Below are positions 8,254-17,179 of a stretch of 64,000 bases of DNA, in pieces. The notes beneath the pieces were generated by a model. That model was given only the letters and a program-made list of their open reading frames with translations. It ran no database searches and was not told the origin of the DNA. How positions within the stretch are numbered: the stretch's first letter is position 1; the number at the start of each line of letters is the position of its first letter. A program made the translations under genes and the position numbers. This DNA is from Mycetohabitans endofungorum (GTDB taxonomy: Bacteria > Pseudomonadota > Gammaproteobacteria > Burkholderiales > Burkholderiaceae), in assembly GCF_002927045.1 (NCBI RefSeq), contig NZ_PRDW01000013.1, positions 1 through 64,000 on the forward strand, read 5' to 3'.

Positions 8254-10116
8254 TCAAGGATGGCGCTCCTGCGGCGCTTGCCACCACAGCGAACGTACCC
8301 ACTCTTCGGCGGTGTAGTAAGGTGGCTCGATCCGGGGATACGCCAGCGTGCAGCGATAGGCGATCCGGTGCACCGGACTGTACCACTGCGGCACCACGTA
8401 ATAGCCGTGCAACAGCACGCGGTCCAGCGCGCGACTCGCCGCCAACAGCTCGTCCATCGTGCGCGCGGCCAGCAGCGCGTGCAGGATAGCATCAACCGCA
8501 GGCGATTTCAGGCCGAACAAGTTGTCCGAGCCCGGCTCATCAGCCGCATGGCTGCCAAAACGCGCCAGTTGCTCCGAGCCCGGCACTTCGACATCCGGAT
8601 ACCGCAACGAGGTCATGTCAAAATCGAATGCGTCCAGCCGCTTCTGCAACACCGCATAGTCCAGCTGCCGGTACGCGACCCGGATGCCGAGCTTTTGCAA
8701 GTTGCGGATATACGGCGCCGCGACCTGCGCCATGCCGCCGCCCGAATCGTCGATGATCTCGAACTCGAACGGCGTGCCGTCGCGTGCACGCAATGCACCG
8801 TCGCGGTACGTCCAGCCCGCCTGGGCGAGTAGTTCACGCGCCTGAATCAGATTGGCCCGTAGCGAATGGGGAGGCGGCGCGGTGACCGGCTGCGCCAGCA
8901 AAGGCCCGAACACGGCCGGATCGAGTTGCGCGCGCAATGGCGTGAGGATGGCAAGCTCAGCCGCATCCGGTATGGCACGCGCAGCCAGCGCGCCATTGGC
9001 AAAATAACTGTTTAACCGGGTGTACTGTCCATAAAACAGTTGCCGGTTCAGCCATTCGAAATCGAGCGCCAAATTGAGCGCGTGTCGCACCCGTACATCG
9101 CGGAACAGCGCGCGCCGCGTGTTGACCACGAAACCCTGCATGCCCGCACTATTGTGGTGGCGAAACTCGCGCTTGACTAGCTCACCGCTGCGGAACCGCT
9201 TGCCGACATAGCCGCGCACCCATTGGCGGGCAATGTACTCGACGTTCACGTCGAATTCTCCAGCCTTAAAGGCTTCGAGCTTGGCGACGCTATCCGCATA
9301 GAGCTTGTATGTGATCCGCTCGAAGTTATACATGCCGCGCCGCACCGGCAGCCCGGCTGCCCAATAGTGCGGGTCCCGCTTTAACGTGATGGTGCGGCCA
9401 TTGGCGTAGCGCTCAATCAGATACGGGCCGCTGGCGATCGGCGTCTCGAACGCCAGTTGGTCGAATGGGATACGCGAGCCATCCGCGCGCAGCCCCCACT
9501 TACGGGAGAACACGGGCACACTGCCGGCCAGCAGCGGCAATTCCCGATTCGGACGCTTGAACTCGAACCGGACCGTCGCGGCATCGACCACCACCGCACG
9601 CGTGATATCGCCGAACACCGCAGCAAACTGCGGGGCAGCCAACGGGCTCTTGAGCGTATCGAACGAATATTTAACATCCTCCGCCTGCACCGGGTCGCCA
9701 TTCGAGAAGCGTGCCTTTGGATTCAGATGAAACGTCGCGCACAGCCGGTCGGGCGCAATCTGCACATCATCGGCAAGCAGGCCGTAGGCTGACGCCAGTT
9801 CGTCCGCGCTGCCGGTCATCAGCGTCTCGAACATCAAGTCGACGCCGGGCGCGACGTTGCCGCGCAGCGTGAACGGATTGAACTTGTCGAAACTCGTGAG
9901 CCGGCTCGGGTTAGCCAGCGTCAGCGTGCCGCCTTTCGGGGCGTCGGGATTGACGTAGTCAAAGTGCGAAAAACCCTGCGCATACTTCGGCTCGCCGTAC
10001 TGTGCGATTGCATAGGCGCCATGCGCGGCGCACGCAGCCAATTCGGAGGTGACCAGTAAAGCGGCGATGAGACAAGGTTGCAGTCGACGACGAAGCCATC
10101 GCAAGCCAGGGGTCAT
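8254..10116 (-). CDS. yejA: Microcin C/peptide ABC transporter substrate-binding protein
   Basis: Periplasmic receptor of the YejABEF importer, SBP_bac_5 family, about 620 residues. I prefer the ATG at 10116, which puts the basic stretch RWLRRRLQ directly before the hydrophobic signal segment; a GTG at 10137 in frame would add seven residues. After the signal the mature part begins near 'AIAQYGEPKYAQGFSHFDY', with the family phrase 'NPDAPKGGTL', typical of YejA. It is the first gene of yejABEF and is divergent from fabI across about 130 bases. Full length and unbroken. Confidence 0.92.
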   Translation of the reverse strand: MTPGLRWLRRRLQPCLIAALLVTSELAACAAHGAYAIAQYGEPKYAQGFSHFDYVNPDAPKGGTLTLANPSRLTSFDKFNPFTLRGNVAPGVDLMFETLMTGSADELASAYGLLADDVQIAPDRLCATFHLNPKARFSNGDPVQAEDVKYSFDTLKSPLAAPQFAAVFGDITRAVVVDAATVRFEFKRPNRELPLLAGSVPVFSRKWGLRADGSRIPFDQLAFETPIASGPYLIERYANGRTITLKRDPHYWAAGLPVRRGMYNFERITYKLYADSVAKLEAFKAGEFDVNVEYIARQWVRGYVGKRFRSGELVKREFRHHNSAGMQGFVVNTRRALFRDVRVRHALNLALDFEWLNRQLFYGQYTRLNSYFANGALAARAIPDAAELAILTPLRAQLDPAVFGPLLAQPVTAPPPHSLRANLIQARELLAQAGWTYRDGALRARDGTPFEFEIIDDSGGGMAQVAAPYIRNLQKLGIRVAYRQLDYAVLQKRLDAFDFDMTSLRYPDVEVPGSEQLARFGSHAADEPGSDNLFGLKSPAVDAILHALLAARTMDELLAASRALDRVLLHGYYVVPQWYSPVHRIAYRCTLAYPRIEPPYYTAEEWVRSLWWQAPQERHP

Positions 10117-10251
10117 GGAAACGGTCCAGGGTTGCACTGTGCGACAATTCTATAGAAAATCGGGCGCCGCACCGGCATCGGGCACCCCGCGCCGTTGCGC
10201 GACATGCCGTCGACGGCCCCGACCGGCATACGACTGACATAGGGAGTATTC

Positions 10252-11043
10252 ATGGGTTTTCTGGCTGGCAAACGCATCCTCATCACGGGTCTGCTGTCGA
10301 ACCGCTCGATCGCGTACGGTATCGCGCAGGCCGCGCACCGCGAAGGCGCCGAGCTTGCGTTCACCTACGTGGACGAACGCTTCAAGGAACGCATCACCGA
10401 GTTCGCCGCCGGGCTCGGCAGCGAGTTGGTCTTGCCTTGCGATGTTGCCGACGACGCACAGATCAACGCGCTGTTCGCATCGCTGAAGCAGCATTGGGAC
10501 AACCTGGACGGGCTTGTGCACTCCATCGGCTTCGCGCCGCGCGAGGCGATCGCGGGCGATTTCCTGGACGGCCTGTCGCGCGAAGGGTTCCGCATCGCGC
10601 ACGACATTTCCGCCTACAGCTTCCCGGCCATGGTCAAGGCTGCCGCGCCGATGCTGGCGGACACCGCGTCGTTGCTGACGTTGACGTACTTGGGCGCCGA
10701 GCGCGTGGTGCCACACTACAACACGATGGGACTGGCCAAGGCCTCGCTGGAAGCCAGTGTGCGCTACCTAGCGGCCTCGCTCGGGCCGCGCGGCGTGCGC
10801 GTCAACGGTATCTCGGCGGGTCCGATCAAGACGCTGGCGGCCAGCGGCATCAAGGACTTCGGTAAGATCCTGCAATTCGTCGAGCATAACGCGCCGCTGC
10901 GCCGGAATGTGACCATCGAGGAAGTCGGCAACGTGGCCGCGTTCCTGCTCTCGGAGCTGTCCTCCGGGATTACCGCCGAGATCACCTATGTCGACAGCGG
11001 CTTCAACGCGGTGGCCGGTGGGTTGCCCAGCGCAGGCGAATAA
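10252..11043 (+). CDS. fabI: Enoyl-[acyl-carrier-protein] reductase (NADH)
   Basis: Catalyses the last step of each fatty-acid elongation cycle, reducing trans-2-enoyl-ACP with NADH. The 263-residue SDR protein starts '[20 protein letters not shown]', the FabI-type nucleotide-binding start. Tyr146 (LTYLG), Tyr156 (HYNTMG) and Lys163 fall at exactly the E. coli FabI positions. FabI is the triclosan target; susceptibility cannot be predicted from this alone. The start ATG is preceded by AGGGAG at a good distance. Strong hairpins follow the gene. Confidence 0.96.
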   Translation: MGFLAGKRILITGLLSNRSIAYGIAQAAHREGAELAFTYVDERFKERITEFAAGLGSELVLPCDVADDAQINALFASLKQHWDNLDGLVHSIGFAPREAIAGDFLDGLSREGFRIAHDISAYSFPAMVKAAAPMLADTASLLTLTYLGAERVVPHYNTMGLAKASLEASVRYLAASLGPRGVRVNGISAGPIKTLAASGIKDFGKILQFVEHNAPLRRNVTIEEVGNVAAFLLSELSSGITAEITYVDSGFNAVAGGLPSAGE

Positions 11044-11080
11044 GCTGAGTCACGCGAACCGCACGCGTGGCGCCTAGGTG

Positions 11081-11110
11081 CCCGGCGAAACAAGAACCGC
11101 CGGGTTCTTG
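11081..11110 (+). terminator. Two mutually exclusive hairpins downstream of fabI
   Basis: cccggcg (11081-11087) can pair with cgccggg (11098-11104), while caagaacc (11091-11098) can pair with ggttcttg (11103-11110) as a perfect 8-bp stem with a 4-base loop. The two stems overlap and exclude each other. No T-run follows, so termination activity is uncertain. Confidence 0.4.
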
Positions 11111-11298
11111 AACCACGTCCCAAGCCAGTCTTTCATTGCACGCCGAAGCGGGCGATTCATCCAACCTTCGGCACCGGCCGTACGGTTTTTATGCGTTGCC
11201 CCGTGGTATTAGCGTTGCAATGTCGGCCAACATTGTGCATCGTTGCATCGCGCATCATGCATTCCGACCTTAACTGTTCACTGGAGATAGTCGACACG

Positions 11299-11592
11299 AT
11301 GGCCACTTACAAGGAACTTCAGGCACAGCTCGCCACACTGATCGAGCAAGCCGAAGCGGCAAAACTTCAAGAACGGGAAGCGGCGCTCGCTCAAGCCCGC
11401 GATCTCGTCGCCACCTATGAATTGACCGAAAAAGAAGTATTCGGCCAAGCCAAGCGCGGCGGGCCACGGGCGCACCCGGGCGCGCAACCCAAATACCGGG
11501 ATCCGCAGACCGGCGCGACATGGAGCGGCCGTGGCCGTGCGCCGGCCTGGATCAACGGCAAGAACCGCAATCGCTTCCTAATCAAAGATTGA
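11299..11592 (+). CDS. H-NS family nucleoid-associated regulator (short form)
   Basis: Small DNA-binding protein that silences AT-rich or foreign genes. The ATG at 11299 follows CTGGAGATAG; the frame is open further upstream but without a better start. The 97 residues divide into an N-terminal helical coiled coil (about 3-45, 'KELQAQLATLIEQAEAAKLQ') and a C-terminal DNA-binding domain with the motif 'YRDPQTGATWSGRGRAPAWI', which is the AT-hook-like H-NS loop. This compact type is frequent in several copies in Burkholderia. It is a single-gene unit closed by a terminator at 11671. Confidence 0.92.
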   Translation: MATYKELQAQLATLIEQAEAAKLQEREAALAQARDLVATYELTEKEVFGQAKRGGPRAHPGAQPKYRDPQTGATWSGRGRAPAWINGKNRNRFLIKD

Positions 11593-11670
11593 TGATGCGG
11601 TACACGGCCGGCACTACATTAGTCGTCTATAACGACTATACGACAATGCTGAACGGTCGATCGGCTCATG

Positions 11671-11697
11671 AAAAGGCCCTCACGAGGAGGGCCTTGC
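11671..11697. terminator. Intrinsic terminator between H-NS and LysR genes
   Basis: A perfect 9-bp stem, aaggccctc (11673-11681) with gagggcctt (11687-11695) around a 5-base loop, is preceded by an A-run. Its place between two convergent genes suits termination in both directions. Confidence 0.65.
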
Positions 11698-11767
11698 ACT
11701 CGCGGCGCCTTCGCGCAGTGGAGCATGACGTCGCTCGATCGCAAATGCGAGCATCAATGCCGACGCG

Positions 11768-12757
11768 CTAACCGTCGGCCGCGTCCCCCCGGCCATGCCG
11801 CGTCGAATCCGGGCGCGACGCGTCAGCCAGGTCATCGTGCGGCATCCCCGTGCCCTTCTCAATCATTTCGACCAGAAAATCGATGAACGCGCGCACCGCC
11901 GGCAGCAATCCCTGCCGGGACAGGAACACCGCGTAAAGCTGCGGCGGCGGCAATGTCCAGCCGGGCATCACCGGCGACAATTGCCCGGCGTTCATCGCCG
12001 CCTGGTAGATATTGTCCGGCAGTACCGCAATACCCACACCGGCCAGTACCGCCTGGTGGATCATCAACAAGTCGGCGGTCACCAGCCGCGGTTCATGCTC
12101 GTAGTCATGACGCTTGCCATCCGGCGCAATCAGCTTGAATACGTACCGGCCGTCGGCACTGGGCACCGACAGCGTCGCATAGCGCGCCAAGTCAGCCGGC
12201 ACCATCGGCGGGTGGTTCGTGTCCAACAGGCTCGGCGAGCCGACCAGCATCTGCTCCCTGCGCCATAGCGGCCGCACGACGATATTCGAGTTCGCGTGCG
12301 GCTCCGAGCGCACCCGCAACGCGACGTCGATCTCGTCCTCGAACAGGTCAATCACACGGTTTGTGACGTGCGCCACCACTTTCACGTCTGGATAGCGGCG
12401 TAGGAACTCCGGCATCCAATGCGCCAGCATCGTTTGGGAGACGGTCATCGGCACGCTGACACGCACCGTGCCGCGCGGTGTCGAGCCGAGTTGGTGAACC
12501 GCATCCAGCGCGGCCCGCGCTTCGCCGAGCATCGCCACACAATGCCGATGGAACAGCGCACCCGCCTCGGTCAGCGCAAGCTTGCGCGTCGAGCGCTGCA
12601 ACAACCGCACCCCGAGCGCCGCCTCCAGGTCGGACAGCCGCCGTGACAAGCGTGATTTGGAAATACCCAGAGCGCGCTCGGCAGCAGAAAAACCACCGTA
12701 TTCGACCACCTGCGAAAAGTACAGCAGGTCGTTCAGATCATGATGACCGAGGTTCAC
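11768..12757 (-). CDS. LysR-family transcriptional regulator
   Basis: The 329-residue protein has the LysR winged helix-turn-helix at about residues 8-66 ('FSAAERALGISKSRLSRRLS' is the recognition region) and a periplasmic-binding-protein-like effector domain from about 95 to 300. It belongs by appearance to the group often found beside pirin or quinone-reductase genes. The C-terminal 25 residues are a variable charged tail. It is transcribed divergently from the pirin gene with about 125 bases between start codons, the classical LysR arrangement, so it most likely controls the pirin gene and itself. The inducer is unknown. Confidence 0.93.
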   Translation of the reverse strand: MNLGHHDLNDLLYFSQVVEYGGFSAAERALGISKSRLSRRLSDLEAALGVRLLQRSTRKLALTEAGALFHRHCVAMLGEARAALDAVHQLGSTPRGTVRVSVPMTVSQTMLAHWMPEFLRRYPDVKVVAHVTNRVIDLFEDEIDVALRVRSEPHANSNIVVRPLWRREQMLVGSPSLLDTNHPPMVPADLARYATLSVPSADGRYVFKLIAPDGKRHDYEHEPRLVTADLLMIHQAVLAGVGIAVLPDNIYQAAMNAGQLSPVMPGWTLPPPQLYAVFLSRQGLLPAVRAFIDFLVEMIEKGTGMPHDDLADASRPDSTRHGRGDAADG

Positions 12758-12800
12758 GTCGCCGTTCCATCAGTAGAACAATTCGTTGCAGCACGACCCG

Positions 12801-12829
12801 CTGGCAGCCCATAACACCACACTTATAAT
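12801..12829 (+). promoter_or_regulatory. Candidate sigma-70 promoter of the pirin gene
   Basis: CTGGCA (12801-12806) and a perfect TATAAT (12824-12829) are separated by 17 bases. The LysR protein encoded divergently would be expected to bind upstream or across this element. Confidence 0.55.
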
Positions 12830-12882
12830 CATCTCACGTTGCATAGATGATGCAAATAGCCCAGTTGAAAACGGAGATTCTG

Positions 12883-13800
12883 ATGATCGATCACATCAGC
12901 CACACTGTCGCGGCGGCACGCTCGCGGGACGTGGTGGCCCGCGCAGTCCGGCAAGTGGTTCCCGCGCAGCGCACCGTGGAGGGTGCGGGATTTGTTGTAC
13001 ACCGGCCGTTCCCGACGCGAACGCTAACGGACTTCGATCCGTTCTTGCTGCTCGATGAGATGGGCCCGGTTGACTACGCGCCGGGCCAGGCCGTCGGTGC
13101 ACCCGCACACCCCCATCGCGGCTTTGAGACGGTCACGTACATGCTAGAAGGTGAGTTCGCTCATCGGGACTCCGCAGGTCACGCCGGTACACTCGGCCCA
13201 GGCGACGTCCAGTGGATGACGGCCGGCGTCGGCGTGGTCCATAGCGAAATGCCAGCCGCTTCGCTGTTCGAACACGGCGGACGCTCGCACGGCTTCCAGT
13301 TGTGGGTCAATCTGCCGCGCCGCGACAAAATGATGGCACCGCGCTACCAGGAACTGCCCGGCGCGCACATTCCAGTTGCACGCACGCCGGACGGGCGCAT
13401 CGACGTCAAGATCATCGCCGGGGAAGCACTCGGGGTGAGCGCCGCGATTCAGACACGCACCCCGATCCTGTTCCAGCATTTCCGGATGCAGCCCGGTGCA
13501 ACCCTGGTGCATTCGGTACCGGATGGCTTTCGTGTATTCGCCTATACGCTCGACAATGGCGGCCGCTATGGCGTCCAGCAGACGGCGGCCGGCGCACGGC
13601 AGATGGTGATGTTTGACAACGTCGGCGATACGATCACGATCAGCGCCACCGATCGACCACTGCAATTTCTGTTGATCGGCGGCGTGCCGCTCAATGAACC
13701 TGTCGTGCGCTACGGCCCATTTGTGATGAACACCGAGGACGAGATCCGCCAAGCCGTCGCGGACTACCGCAGCGGCAAATTTGGACACATCGCTGCCTGA
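12883..13800 (+). CDS. Pirin family protein
   Basis: Bicupin of the pirin family; some members are quercetin dioxygenases or redox sensors, others have regulatory partners. I place the start at the ATG at 12883, with GGAG eight bases upstream, giving 305 residues; an in-frame ATG at 12847 lacks a ribosome-binding site. The metal ligands are visible: His76 and His78 in HPHRG, His120 and Glu122 in HSEMP. The N-terminal pirin cupin covers about 35-140 and the C-terminal cupin about 185-290. It is divergent from a LysR gene that probably regulates it. Confidence 0.9.
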   Translation: MIDHISHTVAAARSRDVVARAVRQVVPAQRTVEGAGFVVHRPFPTRTLTDFDPFLLLDEMGPVDYAPGQAVGAPAHPHRGFETVTYMLEGEFAHRDSAGHAGTLGPGDVQWMTAGVGVVHSEMPAASLFEHGGRSHGFQLWVNLPRRDKMMAPRYQELPGAHIPVARTPDGRIDVKIIAGEALGVSAAIQTRTPILFQHFRMQPGATLVHSVPDGFRVFAYTLDNGGRYGVQQTAAGARQMVMFDNVGDTITISATDRPLQFLLIGGVPLNEPVVRYGPFVMNTEDEIRQAVADYRSGKFGHIAA

Positions 13801-13961
13801 GCAGTGGGCAGCGAGCGCCCTGCGGCACAGTTCACGTATGGCGGGCCAAGACGTGATAACGGCGCAGTCGTGCACGCATGCGTGCGGCAGCCGTTTCGGT
13901 CACAATGATTACTCGCCGACCGTTGCTCAGCCACTTTGGCCAACTTGGAGGACTGACGACA

Positions 13962-14363
13962 ATGAAAGAAGCAATCGTCACCGCGCACATCGGCCATCAC
14001 GCGTATCGGGTCCTGCTCGACGATGGCGCCCATAGCTGGCTAGCGGACGAGCCGGCGTCAGCCGGCGGCGGCGACCGCGGGCCCACGCCCCTGTCGCTGC
14101 TGCTGTCCAGCCTGGGTGCATGCACGTTGATCACATTGAAGATGTATGCGCAGCGCAAGCAATGGCCTCTAGCCGACGTCGATGTTTCGCTTGATATCGA
14201 GAAGAACGACGAGGGGTCCACTATCCGCCGCACAATCGTGCTGCACGGCGAGCTGGACAACGAGCAGCGGGAACGCTTGTTGCAAATCGCCAATGCGTGC
14301 CCAGTCCATCAGCTGTTGACGCATCCGATCGCCATTCAGAGCGGACTGGCAGCGGCCGCGTAA
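13962..14363 (+). CDS. OsmC family protein
   Basis: Predicted thiol-dependent peroxidase of the OsmC/Ohr superfamily, cytoplasmic. The ATG at 13962 follows TTGGAGGA and gives 133 residues. The two redox cysteines are in '[14 protein letters not shown]' (Cys54, the peroxidatic site at the start of the long helix) and NACPVHQ (Cys113). The family half-motif '[16 protein letters not shown]' is clear. It belongs to the YhfA-like branch rather than to Ohr by this layout, which is inference. A DUF1857 gene follows in the same direction after 65 bases. Confidence 0.9.
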   Translation: MKEAIVTAHIGHHAYRVLLDDGAHSWLADEPASAGGGDRGPTPLSLLLSSLGACTLITLKMYAQRKQWPLADVDVSLDIEKNDEGSTIRRTIVLHGELDNEQRERLLQIANACPVHQLLTHPIAIQSGLAAAA

Positions 14364-14428
14364 ACCGACGTCGATCCGCGCTATCATCGCGGCACACGGC
14401 GCCTTGCCCGTTGGAGGACACTGCTGCT

Positions 14429-14914
14429 TTGAACTTCGAACATCTGATCCAGGTCAACGACCCGCTGAACCCGTTGACCACTACACTGACCCGTGACGAA
14501 CTGTGGGCCGGTCTCGTGCTGCGTGCGGAACAGCCGCAGTTGTTCGTGCTCGGCCTGGACAGCTGCACGATCCTGTCGCGCCACGGCGATACACTGGAAC
14601 GCGAGTTGCACTACGGACCGGCCACGGTGCGTGATCGCGTGACGCTAAGCCCCGGGCACCAGGTCCGGTATGACATCGAGGCGACCGACGCCCACGTCGG
14701 CGGATCGCTGACGATGACGATCGAGCAGCCAGACCCGGTGCAGTTGTTCGTGCGCTTCGAGTACCGCACCACGCTACCAAGCGCCGTGCAAGGTTCCGAT
14801 GACGAGCAAATGACTGAAATCGTCAAGTCGGCCTATCGCGAGGCGGATCTCGATACCGTACGGCTGATCCGCGAATACGCGGGCAACGGCCGGTTGTCTA
14901 CACACGTGCATTGA
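14429..14914 (+). CDS. DUF1857 (AtaL-like, SRPBCC fold) family protein
   Basis: A 161-residue protein starting with TTG at 14429 behind GGAGGA; upstream frame contains no better start. The opening 'NFEHLIQVNDPLNP', then TRDELWAGLVLRAEQPQLF and 'GLDSCTI' are the recognisable features of the DUF1857/AtaL group, which has the helix-grip SRPBCC fold with a hydrophobic ligand pocket. In fungi relatives lie in polyketide clusters; in bacteria the role is unknown. It follows the OsmC gene in the same direction and may be cotranscribed. Confidence 0.8.
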   Translation: MNFEHLIQVNDPLNPLTTTLTRDELWAGLVLRAEQPQLFVLGLDSCTILSRHGDTLERELHYGPATVRDRVTLSPGHQVRYDIEATDAHVGGSLTMTIEQPDPVQLFVRFEYRTTLPSAVQGSDDEQMTEIVKSAYREADLDTVRLIREYAGNGRLSTHVH

Positions 14915-14965
14915 CCCGCTGCGTCGGCTATCAACTTGCTGCGGTGATTAATAGACGCAATTGCA

Positions 14966-14984
14966 AATAAGAATAATTATCATT
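14966..14984 (+). promoter_or_regulatory. Candidate Fur box upstream of hemP
   Basis: The 19-base site aataagaataattatcatt matches the classical Fur consensus at 13 of 19 positions by eye. It lies about 40 bases before the hemP start codon, in a short AT-rich stretch, which suits iron repression of hemP. Confidence 0.65.
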
Positions 14985-15021
14985 TAAACTCGTCGTCAAC
15001 GATCAACACACCGCATCTTCG

Positions 15022-15294
15022 ATGACGACCGCAAATCGCTTTTCCAGCACCCTGCGTCTGCCTTCGGGGCCGGCGACCCGCCCGATGCGCAGTTCCGCTG
15101 CCCAGCCCGAGGGCCGGCGTGCCGCACCAGCGCTCGCCACGTCAGCCCCGCAGCCGGTAGGCACGGCTCATGCCACGCATGCGTTGCAAAGCGACGACTT
15201 ACTGCAAGGTCGCACGCACGTGAGCATCCTGCACAACGGTGAAACGTATCAGCTGCGCGCAACGCGGCTGGGCAAGCTGATCCTGACCAAATGA
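15022..15294 (+). CDS. hemP: Hemin uptake protein HemP
   Basis: Small protein of haem utilisation loci, 90 residues. The C-terminal 30 residues carry the HemP signature: 'GRTHVSILHNGETYQLRATR' followed by GKLILTK at the very end. The N-terminal 60 residues are Ala/Ser/Pro-rich and variable, as usual in Burkholderia. In related species HemP acts as an activator needed for expression of the haem receptor. Here no haem receptor or haem ABC transporter follows; the next genes on the plus strand are far away. A Fur-like site precedes it and a hairpin follows it. Confidence 0.85.
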   Translation: MTTANRFSSTLRLPSGPATRPMRSSAAQPEGRRAAPALATSAPQPVGTAHATHALQSDDLLQGRTHVSILHNGETYQLRATRLGKLILTK

Positions 15295-15297
15295 CCG

Positions 15298-15329
15298 GCA
15301 TGCTGCCTGGTATTTGCCGAGCAGCATGC
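15298..15329 (+). terminator. Hairpin downstream of hemP
   Basis: gcatgctgc (15298-15306) pairs perfectly with gcagcatgc (15321-15329) around a 14-base loop. No T-run follows directly. Confidence 0.45.
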
Positions 15330-15352
15330 TCCAACCGAGTTATTGTGGGGAC

Positions 15353-15372
15353 CACCTCGAACCGAGGTGTTT
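15353..15372 (+). terminator. Small hairpin with short T-run
   Basis: cacctcg (15353-15359) and cgaggtg (15363-15369) form a 7-bp stem with a 3-base loop, followed by TTT. This is a second candidate terminator for hemP. Confidence 0.45.
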
Positions 15373-15623
15373 GGCACTAGCCAGCCTTGACGGCATCATC
15401 GCGAGACCTAGACCCCTTCGCGCCTGACAAGCCTGCCGCCATAGCCAGCGAAGCCGTTTTTTTTGCGGGATTCCCCGCCCAATCTTCGAACCCTGATCTC
15501 AGCGCCAACTCGGGCTTCGTCACAAGACAAGTTCAGACGTCCCCGGGCCACCGCGGTTCGGCCCTCAGGGGGCAACCTTGCGCAGGGCAGGCCGTACCGC
15601 AGGCAGACGTTGTCGCAACGACA

Positions 15624-15691
15624 GACCTTGCTACATGTCGGACCTTGCCACATGTCAAACTCTGTCACAGGTCGGACCTCGCCATAGACCA
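15624..15691. repeat. Degenerate 17-bp tandem repeat, about four units
   Basis: Units at 15624-15640 (gaccttgctacatgtcg), 15641-15657 (gaccttgccacatgtca), 15658-15674 (aactctgtcacaggtcg) and 15675-15691 (gacctcgccatagacca). The first two are nearly identical and the others drift. The array lies in the non-coding stretch 15373-15763 between hemP and ftrD, which otherwise shows no supported gene. Confidence 0.6.
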
Positions 15692-15763
15692 GGCCTCTGC
15701 GTCAGCCGGATTTCGCCATCCATTCGGACTTCGGTGCGATTCAGGCCTTTGCGAGGCCCGTGC

Positions 15764-17179
15764 TCAGGCCCAGCCCCAGAACATCAGCCACCATGCGCTA
15801 TCGACGACCGCCAACGCCGCGACAAAGCACAGTAGTGCGCCTACGCCTCGTGCGACACCGGCGCTGCTGCCGTGCACGTGCTTGACGACGATTTTCACCG
15901 CGAGATACAGGCTTGCCGTGTTGGCCATCGCCAGCAACGCGAGCCGCACGTCTGGCACCCAGCCAAGCGGCAGATGCTCGGCGCGCAGCAGCGACACGGT
16001 GGTGGCCGACAAGCCGAGGAACACGCCCATGCCGGCCAGCGGGATCAATGCCTGCGCAAAGTGATGCAGCCGCGACGTACGCCACCGGCCGAGCAGCAGG
16101 TTGCCAATCGCGACGCACGCCAGCAGCGCCGTGCCATACAGCAAGCCGGTGGTGACGATATAGCCGATCACCAGGCCGCCGTCGAGCCACGAGAACGCAT
16201 CATTTTGCTCCGGATAGTGCGTAAAGATGAACCATGGCGCGTTGGTCTGCAGTGGCCACATGATGTCGTGGTCGATCAGCCACGCGGCCAGCGCTTGCTT
16301 GATCGAGACAAACAGCGGGCTGACGGTCCAGTGGAACGCGCCGATCGCGATGCCGAGCAGCCCGTACAGAATCAACGCGGTGTCCCACCGGTTCGCCCCC
16401 TCCTCGCCCAGCTCAACGACTTCCTGCGCCGGCGAGCGCCATGTCAGCGCGATCGCATCGCGATGGCCGCTGCAACGGCCACACATATGGCAGGCCGACG
16501 CGCCCTTCATGTTTCGCAACGGCACGAGCGGCGCACAGTTCACCGGGATCACACGGTGCCCATGCTCGCCCTGCGTGTATGAACGGCGCCACGCCTGCTC
16601 ATCCACCCGATAGCGCAGCGGGGCGAGCCGCGCCAGCAGCGCGAATACGCCATTGACCGGACACAGGTACTTGCACCACACCCGTTTTTCCCGGCCGTAC
16701 AGCAGGCCAATCGCGATGGCAGCAACGGTCGACCCCCCGAGCACCAGCAGCACCGCCTTCGGATACTGGTACACGCTGACCATTTGCCCATAGATCGTCG
16801 TGAGCCCGAACGCGACGAACGGCCACCCGCCCCAGCGTATCCAGCGCGGAATCGGACGGCCCAGCCCATGCTTGCTCGCGAACTCGGACAATGTGCCTTC
16901 CGGGCACAGCACGCCGCACCATACACGCCCGAGCATCACCATCGACAGCAGCACGAACGGCCACCAGATGCCCCAGAACACGAACTGCGCGAATACCGTG
17001 AGGTTCGACCAGATATGCGCGGTATCGTCCGGCAGTGGCATAAACGCCGGCACCAGGATCAACAGCGCATAAATGAGCACGACAACCCACTGCACGTTGC
17101 GGATCACCGTGTGATGGCGCTGCATCCAGTGCCCAGCCTCGGCCAACCAGCCGGAGCGTGGAGCAAGCATCACACTCAT
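15764..17179 (-). CDS. ftrD: Polyferredoxin-like 4Fe-4S membrane protein of ferrous iron uptake (FtrD)
   Basis: Predicted electron-transfer partner of the FtrABCD iron uptake system. The start is the ATG at 17179, whose ATGA overlaps the ftrC stop; AGGAAG precedes it. The 471-residue protein alternates membrane helices with NapH/NosR-type cysteine motifs: CGVLCPEG at about 90, CKYLCPVNG at about 170 and CHMCGRCSGH at about 230. Four or five further membrane helices follow. In Bordetella and Brucella, FtrD is thought to recycle electrons released when FtrB/FtrC oxidise ferrous iron. It is the last gene of the operon. Confidence 0.85.
   Translation of the reverse strand: MSVMLAPRSGWLAEAGHWMQRHHTVIRNVQWVVVLIYALLILVPAFMPLPDDTAHIWSNLTVFAQFVFWGIWWPFVLLSMVMLGRVWCGVLCPEGTLSEFASKHGLGRPIPRWIRWGGWPFVAFGLTTIYGQMVSVYQYPKAVLLVLGGSTVAAIAIGLLYGREKRVWCKYLCPVNGVFALLARLAPLRYRVDEQAWRRSYTQGEHGHRVIPVNCAPLVPLRNMKGASACHMCGRCSGHRDAIALTWRSPAQEVVELGEEGANRWDTALILYGLLGIAIGAFHWTVSPLFVSIKQALAAWLIDHDIMWPLQTNAPWFIFTHYPEQNDAFSWLDGGLVIGYIVTTGLLYGTALLACVAIGNLLLGRWRTSRLHHFAQALIPLAGMGVFLGLSATTVSLLRAEHLPLGWVPDVRLALLAMANTASLYLAVKIVVKHVHGSSAGVARGVGALLCFVAALAVVDSAWWLMFWGWA

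Noticed and set aside
15387-16064. 225-codon open frame downstream of hemP
   Set aside because: It contains the tandem repeat and then the antisense of ftrD; no family resemblance.
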